64,000 nucleotides of DNA from Pseudomonadota bacterium (GTDB taxonomy: Bacteria > Myxococcota_A > Polyangia > Haliangiales > Haliangiaceae). Shown here piece after piece: positions 1 through 9,854 of this stretch (the first letter of the stretch is position 1; each line of letters opens with the position of its first letter). The notes under the pieces are model-generated. The model saw nothing but the letters and a program-made list of their open reading frames with translations. It was not told the origin of the DNA and ran no database searches. Location of the stretch: assembly GCA_022360315.1 (NCBI GenBank), contig JAKSDA010000605.1, forward strand, positions 1-64,000. Direction: 5' to 3'. Made by a program: the position numbers and the translations under genes.

Positions 1-2
1 GG

Positions 3-812
3 GAGCACGGGCAAGAGGGCCTGACGATCGCCGTGCCCGCCATTATCGATGAATCCGTGTGGTTCCAGGTGCAGCGGGCTCTGGATCTGCGGCCAAGACG
101 TCGACGCGCCCGGAGCACGCAGAGCCTGTGTGTGGGCCGGGTATGGTGTCCTTGCGGCCAGCGGGCGTATGTCCGCCTGGCCAAGAATAGAGAGTACATT
201 TACTGCGTCACGCGCCACAACCGCTGGCGGCTGATCTACGGCGGCAAGCCGTGTGCGTACTCGGTCTCGCACCGAGCGGATCGGATCGATCCGGTGGTAT
301 GGGATACAGTCGCCGAAGCGATCACGCAGCCGGAGATTCTGCGAGCCGCTATGGCTGGCGAGGACGACTCGGCCGTTGATGCGCATCGCCAGGAGCTTGA
401 GCGCTACGATCAACTGCTGCAGCGATTGATCACGAGTGAAAACGAGATCTCGCGGGCATTCCGCCGCGGCAATCTCAGCGCCGACGCGTGGAATGACCAG
501 CTCAAGGAGATCGCAGCGGATCGACATGTCCTCGAACGCAGCCGCGATGCAGCCCGCGAACAGCTGGCCATGGCCGAATCCACGGACTACTCGATCGATC
601 TCGTAGAAGCGCAGCTCGACGAATTGCAAGACCGAGTGCGAGCCGCGGCCCCCGAAGACCGCAAGGCCATCATCGAGTCGGTTATCCCGGGAGAGCAGCC
701 GTTCGGCATCGTTCTGTGGCCCGACGGCAAGATCGACATTCGCGGCGCTATTCCCGTGCCCGCCGAGAGCGACGTTGCCAAACCGACCACCTTACCAGCG
801 CAAACGCTGTGA
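3..812 (+). CDS. Large serine recombinase, C-terminal part (5' end outside window)
   Basis: The frame is open from the window edge with no stop, so the catalytic N-terminal resolvase domain lies upstream of base 1. What is visible is the end of a recombinase domain (phrase PAIIDESVWFQVQRAL, typical of this family), then a zinc beta-ribbon with Cys ligands (CPCG, YC, PC) at about residues 50-85 from the edge, a coiled coil at about 125-200, and a short C-terminal strand region. Large serine recombinases integrate or excise phages and mobile elements at attachment sites. The 260 bases after the stop hold no gene. Whether an element boundary lies here cannot be decided because the other end is outside the window. 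Confidence 0.85.
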   Translation, partial: EHGQEGLTIAVPAIIDESVWFQVQRALDLRPRRRRARSTQSLCVGRVWCPCGQRAYVRLAKNREYIYCVTRHNRWRLIYGGKPCAYSVSHRADRIDPVVWDTVAEAITQPEILRAAMAGEDDSAVDAHRQELERYDQLLQRLITSENEISRAFRRGNLSADAWNDQLKEIAADRHVLERSRDAAREQLAMAESTDYSIDLVEAQLDELQDRVRAAAPEDRKAIIESVIPGEQPFGIVLWPDGKIDIRGAIPVPAESDVAKPTTLPAQTL

Positions 813-1074
813 CAACCCGCTGGATTGCCGAGCATCAGGCTCGTTGGGCTGGCACGGGCAGGTGCACCATGGGCGGTGGAACCAGGCGGCGAAACAACCA
901 GCCGTGCCAAACCCCACTCCAGAATTGGTGTATTCGGCGTCGGGTTCGGGATGCACAGCCGCGGCTTGGCCGCGCGATTCGATCGATGAAGTGCGCAGGC
1001 TCTGTACCGGTTGCGGCGAGACCAGGCGTCGAGATAGCCCGCGCACAATACCAGGCGGAGCTTCGCCGATAGCC

Positions 1075-4000
1075 CTAGTGTCCGGTCGGTTTGGGCCGGA
1101 CAAGGCGTTTCTGCGCCCGGTTGTGGCGAATCTTCTGAACCCGATCGCGCAACTCGACTGCCCGGCCAGCTCGGCTTTTCATCTCTCGCCGGCGCTTTGT
1201 ACTTCGGGTCGGGACGACCGTTGCACCACGGGCCGGGTCGTCCGCAGTGCTCTTGCCCTCGGTCGCCCGGTCGATCGAGTGGCCGGGAACACTGCGCGTT
1301 TGGCCTCGCCGCAGAATGTGAAACTCAACTCGCCGATTGATGCTCCGATTGAGCTCGGAATCGTTGCGCATGATGGGACGACTCTCTCCCCACCCTCTAG
1401 CCTCCAGCCGGGTCACATCGATGCCATTGGCGACCAGCCATTTGACCACTGCCATGGCACGCCGCTCGGATAGGCGCTTGTTGTACCGCGCCGATCCCTC
1501 GTCCGAGGTGTGCCCCTCGATCGACAGCAAACCGACATCTCGGTGGACCTGGAGAATTCTGGCCAAACGCTCGAGTTCGGGAATGCTGATCGCCTTGATC
1601 GCCGCGCTGTCGAACTCGAACTCGATACGCGCGGGAATCTGCGCTACCCCACGGATGATCTGGAAATCGTCAGGACAGCCATCGTCGTCCCTGTGATTGT
1701 TGATCACTTCGGCCTGGTTGGGGCAATGGTCTTGGGCGTCGAGGATGCGGTCGCCGTCGTTGTCGACATCAGGGCACCCATCGCTGTCCTCGAAGCCATC
1801 GGGATCTTCGGCACGAGTGGGACATCCGTCGATATCGTCGATGAGTCCGTCACCATCGTTGTCGGCATCTGGGCAGCCATCCCGGTCCTGGAAGCCGTCG
1901 ATATCTTCGGGCTGGAGCACACAGCGATCATTGCCATCGAGCAGGCCGTCGCGGTCTCGGTCGAACTGTCCGTTTTGCGGCGTATCGGCCCAGCCGACGC
2001 TGAGCAGAACGCGCAACGCGGGGGTTCCAACCGCTTCGGTCAACCCCGCACCGAGTCCCACGCCGCCGTGCAGGCTGCCATGGATGTGGTAACGCACGCC
2101 CACCAGGGCCTCGGCGTGCGTAGTGTAGCTGCCGAGAAGCGAGGTCAGCGAGGCCGCAATATCAGCCTCGAGCATCACCCGCATCCGATCGGTGGCCAGT
2201 AGGTGTACCCCGCTGCGGGCAAAGATCTCGGGACCGAGTTCGGCCACGGTGTAATCGCGACTGGGCCGGTAGGCCAGGCCGGCATTGCCAGCCACAGTCA
2301 CGCGGTCTTTCACATAGCTCGCGATGAACATACCACGCACGCCAAATCCGTCGTCGCCGACATAGTCTTCCGATGCGCCGGCCGGGACCAGCAGTGCGGC
2401 AGCCAGGCCCAGTTGCAGGTTTCGAGCACTGTGTGGGGACAGGCGCAGCACTGCACCGAGAACTGGATCACCCACCGCAGTGCCGTTCGGCTCGCGAAAC
2501 ATCCGCCCGGCCACGACTGCGTTGGTGCTATTCTGCGACAGGACCATAGGTAGAGAAGCGACAAATTGCCAGCGCTGGCCCAGTCCCAAAGCAACGTTGA
2601 CATGAGACATGAACTGACTGGACAAAACTGCGCTGCTGTCGCGCGGGTCGTTCATGGAACTCACGATCAGTGGGACGTCGGCCAGGTCAAAGGTCAGGTT
2701 GGCCGACCAGCGCAGGTGTTCGAGAGTGGTGGGCAGCTGCACGACCAGGCCGTCATGTGTGGTGGCCGGGGCAATGTAGCGGTTGACTCGAAACCCCTCG
2801 ATCGATTGTGGCGATTGTGCCGACGCCGGTCCCTGGCCCACCGCGACAGAAAGCACAGCCATCCCCAAGATGAACCAAAAACCGCGGGCCAGGGGCGAGA
2901 TCGCGTTTGGTCGCCGCGAGCACCGGAAGGCGACCAGGACCGACAGCGTGGCAAAAAATACCGCCAATAAATACAGCCCGGACACCGAGCCCGAATCTCC
3001 GGCGCGGCTGACCTCGCAGCCACCGCCCGAACCGTGGGCGTAAATCGGGTCGTATGCACAGTGAGTGCGGCAGGCGCCGGGCAACAGGTCGGAGTTGTTC
3101 AGGCCGTCGTCGCACTCCTCGCCGCTGTCGACCACGCCGTCGCCACAGCGCGGAAACGCACAGAAAGTCCGACATCGATCCGGCCGGGTGTCCGAGTTTT
3201 CGTCTCCCTGGTCGCACTCCTCGACCGTGGCATTGACGAATCCGTCACCGCATGCCGCCAGGCGACAATCGCTCAGGCAATCGTCGCTGTTGTCGGCATT
3301 GCCGTCGTCGCATTCCTCCATGCCCGGGCGCCAGTAGCCGTCGCCACATCGGGCCCAGGTACAGTCGGGGTTGCATTCGTCGCCGCTGTCGCACTCTTCC
3401 TCAAGGCCGGGCTGGACATAACTATCGCCGCAAAACTCGAGCGTACATGCATGTGTACAGCCGTCGTTCGACCGGTTGTTGCCGTCGTCGCACTGCTCGT
3501 CGGGTTGCACGATGCCGTCGCCGCAGTACAGATATTCGCATACCGCGCTGCAGTTGGCCGTCCCCCCTTCGCAGTCCTCGCATACGTCGATGAACTTATT
3601 GCCGCACCGGGGTAGATTGCCGTCGACCATGCGGTGGATGAGCACGCCCGAGGCGCCGACATTCGAGATCGTGGTCAGCTCCTTGACCGCTGGACTGCCC
3701 GAGCGAGAAAACTCGTAGCTCTCGCCATTGGCCAGACGGATACCACAACGGGCATGACCACCGCGCTCACCCAGTTCATCCCAGGCCAGCTGGGCGTAGC
3801 GAAACTCGGCGTCAATCCCGGTATGAACCGAGCCGCCGCTGGTACACAATGCGCCGCGATGGTGCAAGATGAGCTGGAAGCTGTTGGTGTCTCGCGCGGC
3901 AAACGATGCTCCCGCGCCGGCGCGCGGCACCTGAAGCCAGGTGATCATGATGCGCTGCCGAATCGGATCGTCGCACAAAAGGACGCGCCCGGGATTTGTG

Positions 4001-4419
4001 AAACCGGGCTTGCTGGCCACGCTGGCATCGGCAAAGAACGGCGCAATGATCGGGACAGCAACGCCCTCGAAGTTGCCAAGACCACCAATTTCAACCGCCT
4101 GCCCGAACGATACACTGCCGTCTACATTGACGATGATCGCCTGATAGGTCGATTGTCCCAATGCGATTCCGCTTGGGAACACCGCGGACACCGAATGAGA
4201 CGCCGATGATGACTGTGAATCGGCAGAGAGAATCACGGTCTCGGTCGCCCCCGGCAAACACGGCTCGAGGTTCGCTCCAGCCTCGGCTGCCCCCGGTGCG
4301 AACCAGATCACGAGCAACTCCACCAGCACAGCGACGCATGCTGTCAAGCGTGTCGGTCCACATCGAGAGACGACAATCTCACTGCGCAACGCGCGTTCAG
4401 TGCCTGGAATGACGTACAT
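1075..4419 (-). CDS. Fused surface protein: NIDO/DUF4215/MYXO-CTERM-like half plus OmpA/thrombospondin-3 half
   Basis: One uninterrupted 1114-residue frame contains what look like two complete exported proteins. Residues 25-50 are a signal peptide, 60-270 a nidogen-like extracellular region, and 272-455 five Cys-rich DUF4215-type repeats (CGDGxVxxxEECDDG pattern). Residues 467-503 resemble a MYXO-CTERM sorting tail: Gly-Cys, a hydrophobic helix (481-499), then Arg-Arg. Immediately after comes a second signal-peptide-like segment (511-534, ending ASA), a beta-barrel-like region (to about 800), calcium-binding thrombospondin type 3 repeats (DxDxDGxxD) and an OmpA peptidoglycan-binding domain (about 935-1040). 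A basic tail of about 70 residues follows. I see no good ribosome site for a separate downstream gene. Start chosen at the first ATG; a later start before the signal peptide is possible. Confidence 0.85.
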   Translation of the reverse strand: MYVIPGTERALRSEIVVSRCGPTRLTACVAVLVELLVIWFAPGAAEAGANLEPCLPGATETVILSADSQSSSASHSVSAVFPSGIALGQSTYQAIIVNVDGSVSFGQAVEIGGLGNFEGVAVPIIAPFFADASVASKPGFTNPGRVLLCDDPIRQRIMITWLQVPRAGAGASFAARDTNSFQLILHHRGALCTSGGSVHTGIDAEFRYAQLAWDELGERGGHARCGIRLANGESYEFSRSGSPAVKELTTISNVGASGVLIHRMVDGNLPRCGNKFIDVCEDCEGGTANCSAVCEYLYCGDGIVQPDEQCDDGNNRSNDGCTHACTLEFCGDSYVQPGLEEECDSGDECNPDCTWARCGDGYWRPGMEECDDGNADNSDDCLSDCRLAACGDGFVNATVEECDQGDENSDTRPDRCRTFCAFPRCGDGVVDSGEECDDGLNNSDLLPGACRTHCAYDPIYAHGSGGGCEVSRAGDSGSVSGLYLLAVFFATLSVLVAFRCSRRPNAISPLARGFWFILGMAVLSVAVGQGPASAQSPQSIEGFRVNRYIAPATTHDGLVVQLPTTLEHLRWSANLTFDLADVPLIVSSMNDPRDSSAVLSSQFMSHVNVALGLGQRWQFVASLPMVLSQNSTNAVVAGRMFREPNGTAVGDPVLGAVLRLSPHSARNLQLGLAAALLVPAGASEDYVGDDGFGVRGMFIASYVKDRVTVAGNAGLAYRPSRDYTVAELGPEIFARSGVHLLATDRMRVMLEADIAASLTSLLGSYTTHAEALVGVRYHIHGSLHGGVGLGAGLTEAVGTPALRVLLSVGWADTPQNGQFDRDRDGLLDGNDRCVLQPEDIDGFQDRDGCPDADNDGDGLIDDIDGCPTRAEDPDGFEDSDGCPDVDNDGDRILDAQDHCPNQAEVINNHRDDDGCPDDFQIIRGVAQIPARIEFEFDSAAIKAISIPELERLARILQVHRDVGLLSIEGHTSDEGSARYNKRLSERRAMAVVKWLVANGIDVTRLEARGWGESRPIMRNDSELNRSINRRVEFHILRRGQTRSVPGHSIDRATEGKSTADDPARGATVVPTRSTKRRREMKSRAGRAVELRDRVQKIRHNRAQKRLVRPKPTGH

Positions 4420-4645
4420 GGCTCTACTCTCGCAATAGAAAGTGTAATTAATCTATCAGTTCGTCCAATCGGACAAATTGTGCAAACCTGAGCCGACAAC
4501 CACGCAGGTTGAACCTATTCACGAACCCCGGCGAGACCGAGCCAGTAAACAATGGTGCGAGCGCGGCCTTTCCATTCTCGGCAAGACCGAGTGGTACAAG
4601 AGCAATTGGCCCTGTGGGGTTCGCGGGGGTATTATCCTGGTCTGA

Positions 4646-5959
4646 ATGCGCATCTGGACGCACATAGTCGTATGCGTGTGTATCGGTGTTGTGGTAGTGA
4701 GTGTTTCGAGCCGGGTGAATGCAGCCAAGACGTACCGGGTGCAGATCACGAGCGAGCCGGCTGGGGCCACGGTTTGGATCGACGATCGCACGGGCCAACC
4801 GGCGGGTCGTACTCCGTTATCGACTCGGCTGAGCGCTGGTGCTCACACCATCTATGTCGAACTCGACGGATATGAATCGGTGACCTGGCAGATTCGTGTG
4901 AAACGGCGCAGGAAGCAGTTCAATGTCGAGCTCACCGAATTAAAAACCGGTTCGATTCTGGTCTTGCCGGCCGATGGCAACCGGGCTGCCGACGAGGCCA
5001 AAGTGTTGCTCGATGGCAAAGAAGTGGGCACGGTGCCCGATTCGTTTGATGTTGCTGCGGGCACCCACGAGATCGAGGTGGTGCGACAGGGGTTCGAGCC
5101 GTTCAAGAAAACCGTCGAGGTGACCACAGGGCAGAGTGTCGAGGTACTTGCTGCGCTGGTCGAGGTCGGCAAAAAGCCCGGGTCACCACTGCCGACCTCG
5201 ACGCGGCAGCCGCCTCCCGACCTCCGGCGAGCGGGACCGGCTCCAGCCCGTATATCGCCGTTGTCGGTTGGAGCGAGTGTGGGTGCTGCCTATCGTTATT
5301 ACAAATACGTGGAGCTAAACCGGGATATCCGGACTTTGCGTCCGTTCGAGGGACCCAATCTCGGTATGGTCGAACTCACGGCCGAGTTGCGCCTGGGTGG
5401 ATTGGTCTCGTGGCGCTGGCTGCGCCCATTCAGTATCTTTGCCACCGCCTCACTCAATCTGCCCACGCGGTCGAGTTCCAATGACGGTAACGAGAATATC
5501 TCGACGACCTGGTTTCGCCGCGACGTCGGTTTGCGAACCAAGTTTTCATTTGGCCTTTTTTGGTTGGCCATCGATCTGGCCCAGGCCGGTGACCGTCTCG
5601 ATTTTCCCGACGATGCCCCATTTGCCGACGACCTGCCCGAGTTGAGCTATGAAACTCTGCGCCTGGGAGTCCTTTTGGGCCTCGCCATTGGCAACAATGA
5701 GTTTGGCGTCGGCGGCGACGGGCTACTGGCCCTCTCGGTCGGCGGAATCGTCGACGAAGCGTTCGCCGACGACGATGTCTACGGCTTTCGCGTGCACGCC
5801 TGGTACCGCCGTCATCTGCCCTGGAACCTGGCCGCCGCGCTGCATGCCCGCTTCGTGCAATTCGCCCACACGTTTACCGCCGGGTCGGAGGGAATGATCG
5901 CCGACGGTGCCTACGACCGCATGTTCGAAGTACTGGTCAACGTGGCATATCAATTCTGA
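4646..5959 (+). CDS. PEGA-domain outer-membrane beta-barrel protein
   Basis: 437 residues. A signal peptide (1-27, ending VNA) is followed by two PEGA domains (about 29-98 and 103-175) with the usual pattern of a short strand, V.vDg...G..P and a G.H.i.v...G turn. A Pro-rich linker (178-200) leads to a C-terminal half of alternating hydrophobic strands ending in a terminal Phe (AYQF), as in outer-membrane barrels recognised by the BAM complex. PEGA modules bind surface polymers or act as spacers in myxobacterial envelope proteins. The gene is divergent from the OmpA fusion, with about 225 bases between them that should hold both promoters. Function beyond an envelope role is unknown. Confidence 0.75.
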   Translation: MRIWTHIVVCVCIGVVVVSVSSRVNAAKTYRVQITSEPAGATVWIDDRTGQPAGRTPLSTRLSAGAHTIYVELDGYESVTWQIRVKRRRKQFNVELTELKTGSILVLPADGNRAADEAKVLLDGKEVGTVPDSFDVAAGTHEIEVVRQGFEPFKKTVEVTTGQSVEVLAALVEVGKKPGSPLPTSTRQPPPDLRRAGPAPARISPLSVGASVGAAYRYYKYVELNRDIRTLRPFEGPNLGMVELTAELRLGGLVSWRWLRPFSIFATASLNLPTRSSSNDGNENISTTWFRRDVGLRTKFSFGLFWLAIDLAQAGDRLDFPDDAPFADDLPELSYETLRLGVLLGLAIGNNEFGVGGDGLLALSVGGIVDEAFADDDVYGFRVHAWYRRHLPWNLAAALHARFVQFAHTFTAGSEGMIADGAYDRMFEVLVNVAYQF

Positions 5960-6105
5960 TCGGGTGGCTCGGCGCCGAGCATCTGTTGCACTCTGTCGAG
6001 CAAGGCGTCGGGCCGTTCGGGATTTTCCCGAATGCTGCTAGGGCCGATATTCCTCGCTTGCTGCCTTGCCGCTGACCAGGCGTTTGGTGGCATAGTTAAC
6101 ACGCC

Positions 6106-6735
6106 ATGAAACTCTACTATTCGCCTGCGTCTCCCTTTGCGCGCAAGGTGCTGATCGCGGCACACGAAATAGGCATCCACCGGGACATCGAGCTCATATC
6201 GGCGCACATAACGCCAATCCAGACCGACGATTCGGTCAATCAGGCCAATCCTCTCGGTAAGATACCGGCCCTTGTCGTCGATCGGACAGAGAGCCAGGAC
6301 GGCGCGGCGCTCTATGATTCGCGGGTGATTTGCGAGTATCTCGACAGTCTGCACGACGGTCCCAGGTTGATTCCGGGCGACTCCACCGCGCGGTGGACAG
6401 CGCTGCGCCGGCAGGCACAGGGCGATGGCATCATGGACGCCGCCATCTTGCGCCGCTACGAGACAGTTCTGCGGCCGCAAGCACTGCGCTGGGACGAGTG
6501 GAGCGAAGGTCAAAACGGCAAGATCAATCGCGCCCTCGACGACCTGGAACGGCAAGCCGACCTGATTGGCGAGGTTCTCGACATCGGCACCATCACCATT
6601 GCCTGTGCCCTCGGCTATCTGGACTTGCGCTTCCCCGAAGAGGACTGGCGCGCGGGCCGCACCCGCCTGACCGCGTGGTTCGAGCGATTTGCCGCGCGGC
6701 CGTCATTTCAGGCCACCATGCCAGCGATCGGATAA
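6106..6735 (+). CDS. Glutathione S-transferase family protein
   Basis: 209 residues. The N-terminal thioredoxin-like domain (1-85) starts MKLYYSPASPFARKV, with Ser/Pro in the usual catalytic area, the cis-Pro motif KIPALV (around residue 53-58) and the glutathione gamma-glutamyl contact DSRVICEYL. The all-helical C-terminal domain spans about 92-205 and contains the conserved N-cap Asp segment (DIGTITIACALGYLD). The order and length fit YibF-like bacterial GSTs. It probably conjugates glutathione or reduces a small electrophile in the cytoplasm. It is convergent with the aminomutase gene, with 74 bases between stops, so the two are not an operon. Confidence 0.85.
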   Translation: MKLYYSPASPFARKVLIAAHEIGIHRDIELISAHITPIQTDDSVNQANPLGKIPALVVDRTESQDGAALYDSRVICEYLDSLHDGPRLIPGDSTARWTALRRQAQGDGIMDAAILRRYETVLRPQALRWDEWSEGQNGKINRALDDLERQADLIGEVLDIGTITIACALGYLDLRFPEEDWRAGRTRLTAWFERFAARPSFQATMPAIG

Positions 6736-6809
6736 CCGGTCGTTCCGCATATACTCGGCTCGGCATTGCTGCTCGGAACGTCCGCCCGCCGGCGTGGCTG
6801 GCCGATCGT

Positions 6810-8054
6810 TCACAACTCGATCTCGGCACTGCCCTCGCGGTCGTCGTCATCCGCTTGATCGGCGAAGTAAACCGCATCGTAGGGCACAGAACAGTCGCGT
6901 TGCCGAGGTTCCGGATAGCGCACGAGCTGACCGCGATAGGTTCGCACAGTGACATGATTGTCGTCTCTGGCGACCACGTAGTCGGGGCCGATCGGGATCT
7001 TGCCACCGCCGCCCGGAGCGTCGATGACCAGGTGAGGTATGGCCATTCCGCTCATCCAGCCGCGCAGGCCGTCCATGAGGGCGATCGCGGCATCGACCGG
7101 TGTGCGCAGATGGTCGGTTCCGAGCACGGTGTCGCCCTGAAAGAGATAATACGGCTTGACCCGCATTTTGAGTAGCTCGCGCATGAGCGCGCGCAAACAT
7201 CTGACCGACGAGTTGACCCCGCGCAGAAGTACGGTCTGATTGCCCATGGGAATGCCGTGATCGACGAGCATGGTGCAGGCGCGCCGGGCCTCGTCGGTGA
7301 TTTCCTTGGGGTGATTAAAATGAGTGTTGATATAGAGCGGATGATGGGACTGCAATACCCGACACAGCTCGGCGTCGATACGCATGGGGCAAACCACCGG
7401 CAAACGGGTACCGATACGGATGATCTCGACGTGATCGATGGCGCGCAGGCGAGCTAGGATGTCGGCGAGCTTGCCGTTTGACAGGAGCAATGGGTCGCCA
7501 CCGGACAGAAGCACATCCCGGATGCGCCGGGTTCGTGCGATGTAGTCGATGCCCTGGTCGATATCGCTCGCAGTCGGCGGATCGTCGCCCCCGACCAGAC
7601 GCCTGCGGTTGCAGTGACGGCAGTAGATCGCGCAGCGGTCGACGACCAGGAAGAGAGCCCGGTCGGGATACTTGTGGACCACCGATGGCACGGGCCTGTG
7701 GCTGTCCTCGCCGAGCGGGTCGCCGAGCTCGTCGATGGTGAAATCCAGCTCGCGTACCGACGGAATGGACTGCATGCGAATCGGGCAGGCCGGGTTGACC
7801 GGATCGATGAGATCGGCGTAATACGGTGTCGCTCCGACCCGAAACAGGCCGGGCGAGGCGGCAAGACCCGCTTTCTCTTGTCGTGACAGGACGGCAAAAG
7901 GAGCGAAGTCCTCGGCGCTTCTGAGCATGTTTTGCAGCTGCCAGCGCCAGTCGGTCCAGCGACGTGGATCGACGTGTTCACGCCTCAGCGAAGGCGCTGC
8001 CAGGGGCAGAGGAGTCACGGCCCCGGGAGTACCGCGACTGCGCATCCAGTGCAA
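6810..8054 (-). CDS. Lysine 2,3-aminomutase-like radical SAM enzyme (KamA family)
   Basis: 414 residues. The radical-SAM cluster motif CAIYCRHC is at 141-148, followed by NRRR as in lysine 2,3-aminomutases. The pyridoxal-phosphate lysine lies in APGGGGKIP near the C-terminus. The two acidic residues that bind the lysine side chain in the clostridial enzyme have plausible counterparts (the Asp in FQGD and in VIDAPGGGG), favouring lysine over glutamate as substrate. The family converts L-alpha-lysine to L-beta-lysine using SAM, PLP and a [4Fe-4S] cluster; beta-lysine serves as osmolyte, antibiotic building block or elongation factor P modifier. No acetyltransferase or EpmA partner is adjacent. 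The N-terminal 20-30 residues look weakly coding, and a GTG start near 8017 is possible. Confidence 0.85.
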   Translation of the reverse strand: MHWMRSRGTPGAVTPLPLAAPSLRREHVDPRRWTDWRWQLQNMLRSAEDFAPFAVLSRQEKAGLAASPGLFRVGATPYYADLIDPVNPACPIRMQSIPSVRELDFTIDELGDPLGEDSHRPVPSVVHKYPDRALFLVVDRCAIYCRHCNRRRLVGGDDPPTASDIDQGIDYIARTRRIRDVLLSGGDPLLLSNGKLADILARLRAIDHVEIIRIGTRLPVVCPMRIDAELCRVLQSHHPLYINTHFNHPKEITDEARRACTMLVDHGIPMGNQTVLLRGVNSSVRCLRALMRELLKMRVKPYYLFQGDTVLGTDHLRTPVDAAIALMDGLRGWMSGMAIPHLVIDAPGGGGKIPIGPDYVVARDDNHVTVRTYRGQLVRYPEPRQRDCSVPYDAVYFADQADDDDREGSAEIEL

Positions 8055-8370
8055 CCGCGATGACCTGCAATGTCGAATCCGGGCCGGACGTGCTACTCTG
8101 CCTATCGCTGATCATGAAACTGGCCACCGCTAGTCGGGAGTGTTGTGAGTTCAGTATGTACCGGTATTGGCCGTCGACCTGCCTTGTGGCTGCTTTTTGC
8201 TAATAGCCTCTTCAAAAAGCCGGCTACAGGATCTGGCGCACCGAAGTCGCGGTCCGCGATCGGATCGAATCCATCGAGGTCATTCTCGAAAAGACATCAC
8301 CGCGGTAGAGACGACAATCGAGACGACAATCGATACGACAATGCTACAAACTGCCGCATTTGTTGTTTCC
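8055..8370. other. Intergenic stretch between two leftward genes
   Basis: No convincing gene. It holds a short 12-base tandem repeat (listed separately) close to the stop of the PilZ-like gene and the promoter region of the aminomutase gene. A short open frame around 8207-8307 encodes a protein-like stretch but lacks a start. Confidence 0.5.
8308..8343. repeat. Three tandem 12-base repeats
   Basis: Two exact copies of GAGACGACAATC followed by a third copy with two changes (GATACGACAATG). They lie just downstream of the stop of the PilZ-like gene. Function unknown. Confidence 0.8.
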
Positions 8371-9837
8371 TCACCGGTCGCCCACACTGCTCTGCGAGGT
8401 CTGGCGAGCGCGGTCGCGTATCTGTCCACGCACTCGATCTTCGATCGCGCGCAACGACCGCGCAGCTCGCCCGCGGGTGGGATCAGCGCTCAGGACTGCC
8501 TGCAGGTGAGCAGCTGCTTCGGCGAGATTGCCGGCCTCGACGGCCAGGCCTGCGAGTTCTTCGAATTTGTCGGCAAGGGTGTGCAATCGCTCGATTACGT
8601 CGGGATGAGTGGGATCCAGCTTGCTGGCCGCGAGCAGGTAGTCGAGCGCGTGGTCTCCACCTGCACCCACCAAACGACCCTCGGCGATACGCTGGTCGGC
8701 TGCCGCGATATCGGCTGCAATGCGCTGGTGGTTGTGGACTGCCTCCGATGGCCTCACCGAGACAGATCCCATCGCCAATGCGACCGCGGCAACCGCGGCA
8801 ATGACCAGTGCCCCGGCTGCGATCCACCGACGTGGGCGGGGAAGATCTGGCTGTGGGGGGGCCTTTTCGGCAGTTATGGCAAAGTCATTGGCGCTTACGT
8901 CATCGGCGCTTTCTTCGTCGAACACGTACTCGATCTCGACCGAGTTGTCCGCGACCGGTATCGACTCGGCGCGCACCTTGGTCGTGCGCACCGCATCTTC
9001 GTCCCATTCCCGGAGGCGAGCTGACTCGTCCCGGGCCGCTTGCTCGTCGAGATCCGTATCACTGCCCGCTGCCACGGGCACTGCCAGAGGGAGCTCCATG
9101 CCCGACGGTCGCCTGGCCTTGCCGGGCAGGCGGAGTCTTGCGGTTTCTTTCTCGAGTACCGCGATGTTCTCCTCGGTGATGACGTCGTCGTCCAGGACGA
9201 CGCCGTCGTCCAGATCATCGAAAACAGCCGGAGGCGGCAGCGGCAGCAGACGATTGATCTGAGCGATCTTCGGCTTGCCGTGGGGCGCAGTCGCTTCCTC
9301 AGAGGTCCAGTCCGACGGCGACTCCGGTACGTCCATCTGCGCCGTATCCGGATTCTTTTCGCCTTTTGCGGGTACGGCGCCTGATCGTGGTTGTTCCCCT
9401 TCGACCGGCGGGCTCGCAGGTGCCGGCTCCGCTCTCACCTCGAACTGTGCTGGCTTGGCGCTGTCCGGGAGCGAGATTGCGGCATGCTCCATCGATGTCC
9501 CCAGCTTCGGGGCGTTGATCCGTTCGGCGCGCAATCCTGTTGGCGGTCTTGCCAGCGGAAAGAGTAGACTGTCGTGATCGAGCCTGAGCAGGCGCACCAG
9601 GATGCCATTGCGGGTTTCCTCGGTGGCCAATTTCTCGACCAGTGCCACGCCGCTAACTCTCACCTGGCCATCAGAAAAGCGCGCCTGCAGGCGGATTTCG
9701 GTGCCGGCCGGGAATGGCTCGCTGTCGGTCACGAACATCGAGCCGGCCATCTTGGGCGCAAACTGCTCCAAAAACTGGTCCGTGTTGGCACACGGTAGTC
9801 GAATCGTGACGCAGGGCTTGGAGCGACTTTTCTGCAA
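8371..9837 (-). CDS. PilZ-like (TIGR02266-type) protein with membrane anchor and TPR-like tail
   Basis: 488 residues. Residues 9-90 resemble the PilZ-related domain common in myxobacteria (strand, MAGSMFVTDSEPFPAGTEIRL, then a DGxVxVxGxAxV strand). A long acidic, low-complexity linker (100-330) leads to one transmembrane helix (about 339-361). The C-terminal part (365-470) is helical with TPR-like repeats (DPTHPDVIERLHTLADK, LQAVLSADPTRGRAARSL). The frame opens with TTG, with a weak AAGAAG purine stretch upstream; the domain begins almost at once, so little can be missing. A role in sensing or scaffolding is inferred; cyclic-di-GMP binding is doubtful because the canonical RxxxR motif is not evident. 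Confidence 0.7.
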   Translation of the reverse strand: MQKSRSKPCVTIRLPCANTDQFLEQFAPKMAGSMFVTDSEPFPAGTEIRLQARFSDGQVRVSGVALVEKLATEETRNGILVRLLRLDHDSLLFPLARPPTGLRAERINAPKLGTSMEHAAISLPDSAKPAQFEVRAEPAPASPPVEGEQPRSGAVPAKGEKNPDTAQMDVPESPSDWTSEEATAPHGKPKIAQINRLLPLPPPAVFDDLDDGVVLDDDVITEENIAVLEKETARLRLPGKARRPSGMELPLAVPVAAGSDTDLDEQAARDESARLREWDEDAVRTTKVRAESIPVADNSVEIEYVFDEESADDVSANDFAITAEKAPPQPDLPRPRRWIAAGALVIAAVAAVALAMGSVSVRPSEAVHNHQRIAADIAAADQRIAEGRLVGAGGDHALDYLLAASKLDPTHPDVIERLHTLADKFEELAGLAVEAGNLAEAAAHLQAVLSADPTRGRAARSLRAIEDRVRGQIRDRARQTSQSSVGDR

Positions 9838-9854
9838 ACGCCAAGCTTCTTATA

